From: JAPKZH01 sp964537875
GTDB lineage: Bacteria > Acidobacteriota > Aminicenantia > Aminicenantales > UBA4085
Length of the DNA: 6,665 nt
NCBI GenBank assembly: GCA_964537875.1
Contig: CAZIDN010000132.1
Span: 1 to 6,665 of the forward strand
Direction of reading: 5' to 3'
The first letter of the stretch is position 1. Every line of letters starts with the position of its first letter. Shown piece by piece: positions 1 to 6,660 of this stretch. Position numbers and translations under genes: made by a program. The notes under the pieces were generated by a model. That model did no database searches. It was not told the origin of the DNA and saw only the letters and a program-made list of their open reading frames with translations.

Positions 1-1156
1 AGGGAACGGCGCCTTCATCTTCTGCTTTTTTTACGATCGCTTGCGCTAAAGGATGTTCCGAAAATTTTTCTATGCTGCAGGCCAAGGACAGAATGTCGAA
101 CTGAGCGGCGTTTAAAGCCATCATATCCGTCACAACTGGCTTTCCCTTGGTGAGAGTTCCTGTTTTATCAAGAGCGACGATCTTAATTTTGCCCAGGTTC
201 TCCAGATGGACTCCTCCCTTAATAAGGACCCCGCTTCTCCCTGCTTTTCCGATTCCGGCGGCAATAGCAACGGGTGTGGACATGACCAGAGCACAAGGAG
301 CGGCAGCGACCAAAAAGACAACGGCCTTAGTCGCCCAAAGAGAAACGGGAGCGCCGAGAAAAAGCGGCATGACTGTCAAAAGCAAGGCGGTCAGAAGCAC
401 CAGGGGAGAGTATTTCCTGCCAAACTTCTCGATGAAGAGCTGGGCTTTCCCTTTTTGTTCCTGCGCTTCCTCCACAAGATGAATCATTTTTGAAAGCGTG
501 TTTTCCTCAAAAGCGGCGGTGGACTTTATTTCCAAAGCTCCCTCCTGGTTCATCGTGGCCGCATATACCTTCATCCCTGGCTTCTTTTCGACCGGGATAG
601 ACTCCCCTGTCACAGGAGCTTCGTTCACAGAGGACCTTCCCTTGACGATGACTCCGTCTGTCGGGACCGACTCCCCCGGCCTTACAATGAAAATCTCACC
701 GACCTTCACTTCTTCTGCAGGAATTGTTTCCTCCCTTTCATTCCTCAGAACCCGGGCTTCTTGGGGAGCGAGATCGAGCAGTTTCTCGATGGAATGCCTC
801 GTTTTTGCATAGGTATATTCTTCAAGGCCCTCGGCCGTCCCGTAGAGGAATACCAAGAATGCCGCCTCGTCCCACATCCCCAGCGCGGCTGACCCGAAAG
901 TCGCGCCCAACATCAGGATTTCTATGCCGACTTCTTTCTCTCTGAATAGTCCTTCCAGACCTTCCCGGCCCCAATGGAATCCACCGAGCAGAATGGCGAC
1001 GGCATAGATCATAATTTCAGCGAGGGCAGAAATCACGCCGCCATGCGCCAGTCCGAATCCAGTCCCGGCTAACAGACCAGCCAGGAGAGCGTTCCGAAGC
1101 AGCGGGTGGGAATACCATCGTCCTCCAAATGTTACTTTGTCTGGTTTTTCTTCCAT
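1..1156 (-). CDS. P1B-type heavy-metal translocating P-type ATPase, N-terminal 385 residues (runs off window)
   Basis: This is an inner-membrane pump that uses ATP to expel soft or transition metal ions from the cytoplasm. The ATG at 1156 is preceded by GGAGG at a 6-nt spacing, and the frame stays open to the window edge. Seen in the 385 residues: hydrophobic segments near 19-37, 42-60, 76-93 and 97-114; the actuator-domain TGES at 183-186; segments near 250-268 and 275-300; the phosphorylation motif DKTGT at 330-334 (Asp330); and the P1B-type SEHP at 366-369. The TM segment before the P domain carries A286-P287-C288 where the family normally has CPC or SPC. There is no N-terminal HMA (CxxC) domain, since the first membrane segment starts near residue 19. 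The stretch after TM4 (AKTRHSIEKLLDLAPQEA) resembles Cd/Zn/Pb ATPases of the CadA/ZntA type. The ATP-binding domain and last membrane helices, which help set specificity, lie outside the window. Family call is firm; the metal is unknown. Confidence 0.93.
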   Translation of the reverse strand, partial: MEEKPDKVTFGGRWYSHPLLRNALLAGLLAGTGFGLAHGGVISALAEIMIYAVAILLGGFHWGREGLEGLFREKEVGIEILMLGATFGSAALGMWDEAAFLVFLYGTAEGLEEYTYAKTRHSIEKLLDLAPQEARVLRNEREETIPAEEVKVGEIFIVRPGESVPTDGVIVKGRSSVNEAPVTGESIPVEKKPGMKVYAATMNQEGALEIKSTAAFEENTLSKMIHLVEEAQEQKGKAQLFIEKFGRKYSPLVLLTALLLTVMPLFLGAPVSLWATKAVVFLVAAAPCALVMSTPVAIAAGIGKAGRSGVLIKGGVHLENLGKIKIVALDKTGTLTKGKPVVTDMMALNAAQFDILSLACSIEKFSEHPLAQAIVKKAEDEGAVP

Positions 1157-1162
1157 TCTTTT

Positions 1163-1167
1163 CCTCC
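1163..1167 (-). promoter_or_regulatory. Ribosome binding site of the P-type ATPase gene
   Basis: A perfect GGAGG lies within a purine-rich run on the minus strand, 6 nt before the ATG at 1156. It is the strongest Shine-Dalgarno signal nearby and fixes the start. The 68-nt spacer after the PII-like gene (1157-1224) holds no convincing promoter or terminator. Confidence 0.8.
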
Positions 1168-1224
1168 CCCCATCAGCGCCCCTTTTTTACCGGGAAGCTG
1201 CTTCCTCCATAAGGGTCGCTTTTC

Positions 1225-1566
1225 TTAAAGCGCGCTCCGGCCCCTCTCTCCTGTTCTGATCTTCACGACGTCGAGGACCTCGGAGAGGAATATTTTTCCA
1301 TCTCCTTTCCCCCCGGTTCTCGCATTTTCTTGGATAACCTTGATGGCATTCTCTGCCAATTCATCAGGAAGGACGATTTCAAGCTTGGTTTTGTTTTCAT
1401 GTTCACTGATCTCATCCAGAGACTTATCTTTCAAGATTGTTTTTTTTGTTTTTCCGAAACCCTTGACTTCGGAAATTGTGATGCCGGGAAGTCCTTCGAT
1501 CTGTCTAAGGGCTATTAGAACGCTTTCCAGCATCGCCGGCTTGATAACGGCCTTGATTTCCTTCAT
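1225..1566 (-). CDS. PII-like signalling protein, PII-NG type, metal-efflux associated
   Basis: A 113-residue protein of the GlnB/GlnK fold, close to the usual 112. It should be a cytoplasmic trimer that binds adenine nucleotides between subunits. Seen: the N-terminal strand MKEIKAVIKP, VKGFG at 34-38, the B-loop TGGKGDGKIF at 84-93 and the C-terminal IRTGERG at 103-109. Aligned without gaps to E. coli GlnB (offset +1) in the T-loop, Gln39 becomes Thr40, Tyr46 becomes Asp47 and Tyr51 becomes Glu52. Canonical Mg-2-oxoglutarate binding and uridylylation are therefore not expected. The loop is instead rich in acidic residues and one His (D47, D51, E52, E55, H56, E57). Established knowledge: a divergent PII group (PII-NG) is found beside RND metal-efflux genes, and this matches. 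GGAG sits 7 nt before the ATG, in an 11-nt gap after the RND gene, so the two are probably co-translated. Inference: it modulates the RND pump or the downstream ATPase. Confidence 0.9.
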   Translation of the reverse strand: MKEIKAVIKPAMLESVLIALRQIEGLPGITISEVKGFGKTKKTILKDKSLDEISEHENKTKLEIVLPDELAENAIKVIQENARTGGKGDGKIFLSEVLDVVKIRTGERGRSAL

Positions 1567-1577
1567 GTTATGTCTCC

Positions 1578-4523
1578 TTAAATTTCGACTTCTTCTTTTT
1601 TGGCCTCGAACCAGCCATAGAGGATGGGGAGGACCAGAAGAGTCAATAAGGTCGAAGTGATCAGCCCGCCCACAACCACAACTGCAAGAGGGCGCTGCAC
1701 TTCAGAGCCCGGCCCCGACGCAAAAAGCAACGGGATGAGGCTGAATACGGTGATGGAAGCAGTCATTAGGACCGGCCGCAGCCTCTTTTCGCACCCTATG
1801 AGAATGGCTTCCCGAAGAGGTCTCCCCTCTTGCCGGATTTGGTTGATATAAGAAATCAGGACGACGCCGTTCAGGACCGCGATACCAAGAAGGGCGATAA
1901 AGCCGACGGAGGCGGGCACGGAGAGATAAAGTCCGGAGATATAGAGGGACAGGACTCCCCCGATCAAGGCGAATGGCAGGTTCAGGATAACGAGCGTCGC
2001 CAGCCGGAGCGAACCGAATGTGAGAAAGAGCAGAAAATAGATAAGCCCGATCGTAATCGGCACGATGAGCGCCAGCCTTCTCATCGCCCTCTGTTGGTTT
2101 TCAAATTGGCCGCCCCAGGTCAGGTAATAGCCGGACGGGAGATTTACGTTCTTTTGGATCTCTCGTTTGGCTTCGGCGACAAAGCTACCCATGTCCCGGC
2201 CCGAGATGTTACACTCGATCCCGATCCTTCGTTGCCCGGATTCTCGGCTGATCTGGTTCGGGCCTTCCGAGACGTCAATATCCGCCAACTGGCTGAGAGG
2301 GATTCTCGTCCCTTGGGGTGATGCCACCAGGATATTGGAGATGACCTCGATAGAGTTTCGTTTTTCTTCCGGATACCGGACGAGGACATCAAAATATTTT
2401 TCCCCTTCGAAAAGCACTGTGACGGGCTTGCCTCCTATCGCTGTTTCCACGATGATCTGCACATCATTGACGTTTATCCCGTATCTGGCGATCCTGGCCC
2501 GGTCGGTTTTAATGGAAATATAGGGTTGCCCGGCAACCCTTTCCACCACGAGGTCCCTTGTGCCTCGGATCCTGGCCATGACCTTGGCGATCTCGTCCGC
2601 TTTGCTCTTCAGGAGTTCCAGGTCTTCGCCGAAGAGCTTCAGAATGAGCTGGGCCCTTGTCCCGGCCACGAGCTCGTCGATCCGGCAGGCAATAGGCTGG
2701 CTGAACGAGAAAGCCATGCCGGGGAAATCGGCAATCGCTGCGCGCATCTTGTTCGTCAGCTCTTCTCTTGTTTTTGCGGTCTTCCATCCGGAACGGGGCT
2801 GCAGAACGCCGACAAATCCTGTTTTTTCCACGCCCCTGGCTTCGAGAGCGATGCCCGTGAGCCCCGTTCTTGAGACGATTGTCTCGAGCTCCGGGAACTC
2901 CTTGAGCTTTTCTTCGACTTTGCGGCTCATTTCCAGGGATGCCGGGAGCGAGATCCCCGGCAGGAATTGGATGTCCATGTCGAAAGCTCCCTCGTCCATG
3001 ATCGGGATGAATTCAGTCCCAAGCCGGGGGACAAAATANNNNNNNNNNNNNNNNNNNNNNNNNNNNNNNNNNNNNNNNNNNNNNNNNNNNNNNNNNNNNN
3101 NNNNNNNNNNNNNNNNNNNNNNNNNNNNNNNNNNNNNNGGGATGAAGGTGAGGGCGATGATGAGCTCGCCGAAAATGCTGGGTTTCCGGACTTCAAGCAC
3201 GGCATTGAAGACCGTGGAGAGCTTGATTTTGGCGTCGGGGGATTCCGATAAGTGCCGTTGGGCGTTTTCCACCTGGATGATGGTCGCGTCGATGATCATG
3301 CCGATGGAAATCGCCAGCCCTCCCAGGGACATGAGGTTGGCCGAAAGGCCGACTTGTTTCATGGCGATGAATGTGCAGAGAGCTGAAAGCGGCAGGGCCA
3401 GGATGACGATAAAAGCCCCGCGGAAGCTTCTTAAAAAGAGATAGAGGACAAAAAGGACGAAAATGGCGCCGATGATAAGGGCTTCGGTCACGGTGTGAAT
3501 GCTGCTCTGAATGATATCCGATCTTTTATAGAAAGGGACGATCTTGATGCCCGAAGGAAGCACCCGGGTTCTGCTGATTTCCTCAACGCGCTCTTCGACC
3601 TTCTTGACGACCTCGCGGCTATTGCTGCCGCGAAGCATCATGACGATGCCGCCGACGACCTCCTTTTTTCCGTCCTTGATGGACGCGCCCTGGCGGACAG
3701 CCTCCCCAACGCGGATATCGGCGATATCCCGCATGAAAATGGGTACGCCCTGTTCGGATTTTACGATGACGTTTTTGATATCGTCCACGGATTGGAGGAG
3801 ACCGATGCCGCGGATGAGGTACTGCTGGGAGTGGCTCTGGAGGACGTTGCCACCGACGTTGATGTTGTTCTCCTTTAAAGCATCCGCGACTTTATCGAGG
3901 GGAAGGTCATATTTGAGGAGCTTATCGGGATCTGCGGTGACATGATACTGCTTGATATATCCTCCGAAGGAATTGATTTCATTGACGCCGGGGATGGATT
4001 TGAGAATGGGGGTAAGAACCCAGTCCTGGATCGTCCGCAAATCGGTCAGATATTGGATTTTTTCCGCCTCGCCCTCCGGCATTTCTCCTTCCAGAGTATA
4101 TTGGTATATCTCACCCATAGCCGTAGCCACAGGTCCCATGGAAATGCCGATGCCTTCTGGGACTTTTTCCCTGGCTTCCATCAGGCGTTCGAAAACGAGC
4201 TGCCGCGCGAAATAGATGTCCACCCTGTCTTCGAAGACGATGGTGATTACGGACAGGCCGAATTTGGAGATCGACCGGAGCTGGGCCAGCCGGGGAAGGC
4301 CGCGCATGGCCATTTCGACCGGGTAGGTGACGAACTTTTCCACTTCGAGGGGTGAGAGCCCAGGCGCCGAGGACAGGACTTCAACCTGAATATTTGTGAC
4401 GTCTGGAAATGCATCAATGGGGAGTTTCAGGAAAGAATAGACCCCGAGGCCGATGAGCAGGAGAACACAGATGAGAATGAGCAAACGCTGTTTAAGAGAA
4501 AAGGAAATAAGATGCTCAATCAT
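1578..4523 (-). CDS. CusA/CzcA-family heavy-metal efflux RND transporter permease (internal assembly gap)
   Basis: This is the proton-driven inner-membrane pump of a tripartite metal exporter. The 981-codon frame includes 34 unknown codons (462-495) from a run of 100 N. Seen: an N-terminal TM near 13-32, the family signature FPDVTNIQVEV at 39-49, GLSPLEVEKFVTYPVE at 55-70, TM2-TM4 at about 345-415, the LGTEF...DEGAF entry to the second porter half at 501-514, and five C-terminal TM segments between about 819 and 970. TM4 reads SIGMIIDATIIQVEN (406-420), with relay residues Asp412 and Glu419 but Ser406 where CzcA has its first Asp. This resembles the CusA (Cu/Ag) pattern. However, RIDEL at 614-618 has Glu617 where CusA has a copper-binding Met, and the surrounding QPI...ELVAGTR is CzcA-like. 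The substrate is therefore unclear. Family members run to about 1040 residues, so the gap probably hides about 95 residues (TM5-TM7 region). The start follows the adaptor stop by 2 nt, with GGAGG 10 nt upstream. Confidence 0.95.
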   Translation of the reverse strand: MIEHLISFSLKQRLLILICVLLLIGLGVYSFLKLPIDAFPDVTNIQVEVLSSAPGLSPLEVEKFVTYPVEMAMRGLPRLAQLRSISKFGLSVITIVFEDRVDIYFARQLVFERLMEAREKVPEGIGISMGPVATAMGEIYQYTLEGEMPEGEAEKIQYLTDLRTIQDWVLTPILKSIPGVNEINSFGGYIKQYHVTADPDKLLKYDLPLDKVADALKENNINVGGNVLQSHSQQYLIRGIGLLQSVDDIKNVIVKSEQGVPIFMRDIADIRVGEAVRQGASIKDGKKEVVGGIVMMLRGSNSREVVKKVEERVEEISRTRVLPSGIKIVPFYKRSDIIQSSIHTVTEALIIGAIFVLFVLYLFLRSFRGAFIVILALPLSALCTFIAMKQVGLSANLMSLGGLAISIGMIIDATIIQVENAQRHLSESPDAKIKLSTVFNAVLEVRKPSIFGELIIALTFIXXXXXXXXXXXXXXXXXXXXXXXXXXXXXXXXXXYFVPRLGTEFIPIMDEGAFDMDIQFLPGISLPASLEMSRKVEEKLKEFPELETIVSRTGLTGIALEARGVEKTGFVGVLQPRSGWKTAKTREELTNKMRAAIADFPGMAFSFSQPIACRIDELVAGTRAQLILKLFGEDLELLKSKADEIAKVMARIRGTRDLVVERVAGQPYISIKTDRARIARYGINVNDVQIIVETAIGGKPVTVLFEGEKYFDVLVRYPEEKRNSIEVISNILVASPQGTRIPLSQLADIDVSEGPNQISRESGQRRIGIECNISGRDMGSFVAEAKREIQKNVNLPSGYYLTWGGQFENQQRAMRRLALIVPITIGLIYFLLFLTFGSLRLATLVILNLPFALIGGVLSLYISGLYLSVPASVGFIALLGIAVLNGVVLISYINQIRQEGRPLREAILIGCEKRLRPVLMTASITVFSLIPLLFASGPGSEVQRPLAVVVVGGLITSTLLTLLVLPILYGWFEAKKEEVEI
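3039..3138. other. Assembly gap (100 N) inside the RND gene
   Basis: Exactly 100 N, the usual placeholder for a gap of unknown size. Judging from the CusA/CzcA family, the true missing sequence is nearer 285 nt (family-length estimate). For both halves to belong to one intact gene its length must leave remainder 1 when divided by 3, as 100 happens to do. Confidence 0.95.
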
Positions 4524-4525
4524 GT

Positions 4526-5032
4526 CTATTCTTCCTCCAGGCTTTTCTTAAGGAGCTCGGACTTCAGGAAAAAGCTACCGTTCGTCGCGACGACTTCCTT
4601 TATTTCCAGACCTTTTAGGATTTCCACGAAGCCGTCGAGGGTCATTCCGGCCTCGACGTCTCGCCGGGCAAACGTGTTTTCTCCCGTCCGGACGAAAACG
4701 ACCTTCTTATTTTGGAAATCCTGGACAGCGGCTCCGGGCACGAACAGGGATTTCGCTTCCGCGGAAGAAATGAGTTCGGCTTCGACAAACATGCCCGGCC
4801 GAAGATCACCGGCCGGGTTGGTGAGCTCGATACGTCCTTCGATCGTCCGATTTTTTTCGTCGACGACGGCGCCGATCTGGAAAAGCCGTCCTCTGAACTC
4901 CCGGCCTGGGAACGCGCCCGCGCGGAGGACGACTTCAGATCCCAGGCGAATGAGGGAAAGGTCTTTTTCAAAAATATGGACATGCACCCAGACCGTCGAA
5001 AGGTCGGCGATTTTAAAAAGGCTCGCCCCGAG
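4526..5032 (-). CDS. CusB/CzcB-like RND periplasmic adaptor (membrane fusion protein), C-terminal 168 residues
   Basis: This is the 3' part of the periplasmic adaptor that links the RND pump to the outer-membrane channel. The visible part begins LGASLFKIADLSTVWVHVHI, the beta-barrel entry typical of HlyD/CusB-family adaptors. It continues through FEKDLSLIRLG (21-31), FPGREFRGRL (41-50), VVDEKNRTIEGRIEL (56-70), NPAGDLRPGMFVEAEL (72-87), and a membrane-proximal domain with VPGAAVQDF (98-106), VVFVRTG (111-117) and VEILKGLEIKEVVATNG (136-152). It ends LLKKSLEEE. The start codon, signal sequence, lipoyl and hairpin domains, and any N-terminal metal-binding Met/His cluster are all inside the N run. 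Family members have about 350-500 residues, so roughly 200-300 are missing. The stop is 2 nt before the RND ATG. The reading frame happens to join the outer-membrane factor through the N run, which is an artefact. Confidence 0.92.
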   Translation of the reverse strand, partial: LGASLFKIADLSTVWVHVHIFEKDLSLIRLGSEVVLRAGAFPGREFRGRLFQIGAVVDEKNRTIEGRIELTNPAGDLRPGMFVEAELISSAEAKSLFVPGAAVQDFQNKKVVFVRTGENTFARRDVEAGMTLDGFVEILKGLEIKEVVATNGSFFLKSELLKKSLEEE

Positions 5033-5132
5033 NNNNNNNNNNNNNNNNNNNNNNNNNNNNNNNNNNNNNNNNNNNNNNNNNNNNNNNNNNNNNNNNNNNN
5101 NNNNNNNNNNNNNNNNNNNNNNNNNNNNNNNN
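5033..5132. other. Assembly gap (100 N) between outer-membrane factor and adaptor genes
   Basis: A second run of exactly 100 N. The left flank is already in the adaptor beta-barrel and the right flank is still in the last helices of the outer-membrane factor. The missing DNA must therefore hold about 50 codons of the channel, its stop, the adaptor start and most of the adaptor. By family lengths that is about 0.8-1.2 kb, far more than 100. Confidence 0.95.
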
Positions 5133-6232
5133 TTTCCGTACTGGTACTGTCTGAAGCCGAGCTTAAGCTCGTCTTCCATGTCCTTCAAGAGTATTTGCTC
5201 GAAAATTTTCACTTGTTCCTCCGCGGCCCGGACGCTGGCATAGGCGGTTTCGAGACGGGCCATGATCCGGCGTTCCTCTTTTTCTGCAGAGACTAAGGCA
5301 ATCGCGTTCGCCGCATCGGCTTCCATGATCTGGCCTTTTTGTCTCGTTCCCCAGAGCGGCACAGAAAGCCCTGCCAAGACCCCCCAGGCGCTGGTCCTAA
5401 GGCTCGGAAAATACAGGCCCAACGAAAAGTCGGGTAGGCGGCTCTTGGAAGCCAATTTCAGGCCGGTCTCGGTTTGCCGGCGTCTTAAGGCAGCGATCTT
5501 CAATGTCGGGCTCGATATCCGAGCCTCATCCTTCAACAGGGAAAGGTCTTTGCTCAGGGGAAAATAGGCAATATCCGTGGACAGCCGCAAGGATTCATCG
5601 CCTTTCCGCCCTAGCAGAAGGTTCAGTTCCGCGCTGGCAACCCTCCATTCTTTTTGTTCTGTGATGATCTGGTTTCGAAGCCTCGCTTTCTCCACTCTAG
5701 CGCGCAGGACATCGCTGTAGGAGGCCGTTCCCGTCCGGTATTTGATCAGAATATTCTCGATGAACTCGTCGAGAAGAAAGGACGAGTATTCCAGAGATTC
5801 GACCGTCCTCATGAAGAGCACAGCTCTGTAATATAATCTTTTCACCCGGGCTCCGACCAGCATCCGGATTCTATCAAGCTCCAGAGCGGCCTGTTCTTCG
5901 CCAAGCCGCCCAATCGCTCCCCTGAGAGCTCTCTTCCCGGGGAACTCGAGAAATTGTTCAACTCCGAGGCTGACCTCGGTCTCACCTTGGCTGTCTGCTT
6001 TCTTGCGGAAGTTCATACCTTCATTGCTGAAAACAAGAGAGGGGTCGGCAAGGGCCTGCATCTGTAGCCTTTTCCCCTGGGAAATGATCAGCCCCTTTTG
6101 AGCCGCAATGATCTCCGGATTCTGGGTGAGGGCGATGTCGATAGCCTGCTCTAGGGTCAGCCTTTCTTCGCTAAAGACACAAGGCGGAAACAATATGCTC
6201 GCGAAAAGAATAAAAAAAACAGTTTTTTTCAT
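5133..6232 (-). CDS. TolC/CusC-like outer membrane efflux protein, 366 residues, 3' end in gap
   Basis: This is the outer-membrane channel of the tripartite exporter (OEP family). A Sec signal peptide is visible: MKKTVFFILFASILF, then PPCVFS and a likely cut before Glu22. Cys18 is preceded by Pro-Pro, which does not fit a lipobox, so a lipoprotein is unlikely. The mature part opens with LTLEQAIDIALTQNPEI (25-41), the classic first OEP helix. The first repeat includes VSLGVEQFLEFPGKRALR (87-104) and YRTGTASYSDVLRARVEKARL (165-185). The second starts near 241 (SPTLKIAAL), with LPDFSLGLYFPS (266-277), GLSVPLWGTRQKG (288-300) and the long helix ending LKLGFRQYQYG at 356-366. About 50 residues of the usual last helix are missing in the N run. 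AGAGG lies 6 nt before the ATG and supports this start. It follows the small upstream gene by 55 nt. Confidence 0.93.
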
Positions 6233-6287
6233 AGCAAGCCTCTGTGGTAGGACTTTTTAAAAAGCCAGATGAGATCTCAGGTCGGGC
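6233..6287. promoter_or_regulatory. Spacer with two perfect palindromes (possible operator)
   Basis: The 55-nt spacer between the small gene and the outer-membrane factor holds the 12-bp palindrome CTTTTTAAAAAG (6253-6264) and, 5 nt away, the 10-bp palindrome TGAGATCTCA (6270-6279). Neither has a loop, so they are not hairpin terminators. They could be protein-binding sites or chance AT-rich symmetry. No convincing -35/-10 pair was found here. Confidence 0.3.
6239..6243 (-). promoter_or_regulatory. Ribosome binding site of the outer-membrane factor gene
   Basis: AGAGG on the minus strand, 6 nt before the ATG at 6232. It supports that start, which also places the signal peptide at the exact N-terminus. 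Confidence 0.7.
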
Positions 6288-6599
6288 TCAAGAAAATAAA
6301 TTGGGCGGATGGAAAATTTTTTTTATGAACTCATAAGGAAGGATTTTTTCGTTTGAATAAGAAAGGAAGGTTCTCGCCGGCGGGCAGCCGAAAAAGGATT
6401 CAGTTTCAAAAGATCCGGGGCTATCGTAAAAGCCGTGTAGGACGTTGCACAAATCCGGCAGTTGTTTTTGGCAGAAATGGTCGTGGAGGATAACGGTTGC
6501 GCCGAGTAAAATGATCAGGAGTAGAAAAAAAGAGCGACGAAATCCCCTTGTTTTAATGATATGTTTTGTCACAAAAAACCAGAATTTCTTCAATCCCAA
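6288..6599 (-). CDS. Small hypothetical membrane-anchored protein with His/Cys cluster, first gene of the efflux operon
   Basis: I do not recognise this 103-residue protein. Seen: a basic N-terminus (K4, K5, K12, K16, R18, R21, R22), one hydrophobic segment at about 23-38 (FFLLLIILLGATVIL), then HDHFC at 39-43, C51, H55 and C72. By the positive-inside rule the tail would face the periplasm, where the His and Cys residues could bind metal (inference). The only Met-encoding position is the TTG at 6599; there is no ATG in the frame. TTG at 6593 and GTG at 6572 are alternatives. None has a strong Shine-Dalgarno, so the start is uncertain. Support for a real gene: a near-consensus promoter directly upstream, the membrane-anchor layout and co-directional placement 55 nt before the channel gene. 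It could be a metal chaperone or accessory subunit, or a poorly conserved leader protein. Confidence 0.6.
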   Translation of the reverse strand: MGLKKFWFFVTKHIIKTRGFRRSFFLLLIILLGATVILHDHFCQKQLPDLCNVLHGFYDSPGSFETESFFGCPPARTFLSYSNEKILPYEFIKKIFHPPNLFS

Positions 6600-6631
6600 C
6601 TTGTTAAATAATGATGAATTAAATCTTTTTT

Positions 6632-6660
6632 ATTTTAATGTCCTCAAAAAGATTTGTCAA
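6632..6660 (-). promoter_or_regulatory. Sigma70-type promoter of the efflux operon
   Basis: Minus strand: TTGACA (6660-6655), a 17-nt spacer, then TAAAAT (6637-6632). The -35 box is a perfect match, the -10 box matches at five of six positions, and the spacing is optimal. The start of transcription would be near 6625, leaving about 25 nt of leader before the TTG at 6599. The 17-nt spacer is not the long 19-20 nt type of MerR-family metal promoters. The window ends 5 nt beyond the -35 box, so upstream activator sites cannot be judged. Confidence 0.75.

Noticed and set aside
147..945. Several plus-strand open frames of 73-111 codons opposite the ATPase
   Set aside because: They overlap the clearly recognisable minus-strand ATPase, have low-complexity composition without any family motif, and are shadows of its codons.
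1193..1205. Palindrome GGAAGCTGCTTCC between the PII-like and ATPase genes
   Set aside because: The one-base centre cannot form a good hairpin and no T-run follows on the minus strand; not a terminator, and too short to call an operator.
1191..1214. Seven-codon frame starting ATGGAGGAAGCA on the minus strand before the ATPase
   Set aside because: No ribosome binding site and no recognisable leader-peptide features; treated as chance.
2560..3444. A 294-codon plus-strand frame across the RND gene
   Set aside because: It spans the N run and lies antisense to a well-conserved RND protein; its length comes from the placeholder and codon bias, not from a gene.
4512..5243. A 243-codon plus-strand frame across the adaptor gene
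   Set aside because: It is antisense to the adaptor C-terminus, extended through the 100 N, with Ser/Arg-rich composition and no motifs.
6170..6232. Lipoprotein signal for the outer-membrane factor (Cys18)
   Set aside because: The residues before Cys are Pro-Pro, which does not fit the lipobox; a standard signal peptide cut after Ser21 is more likely.
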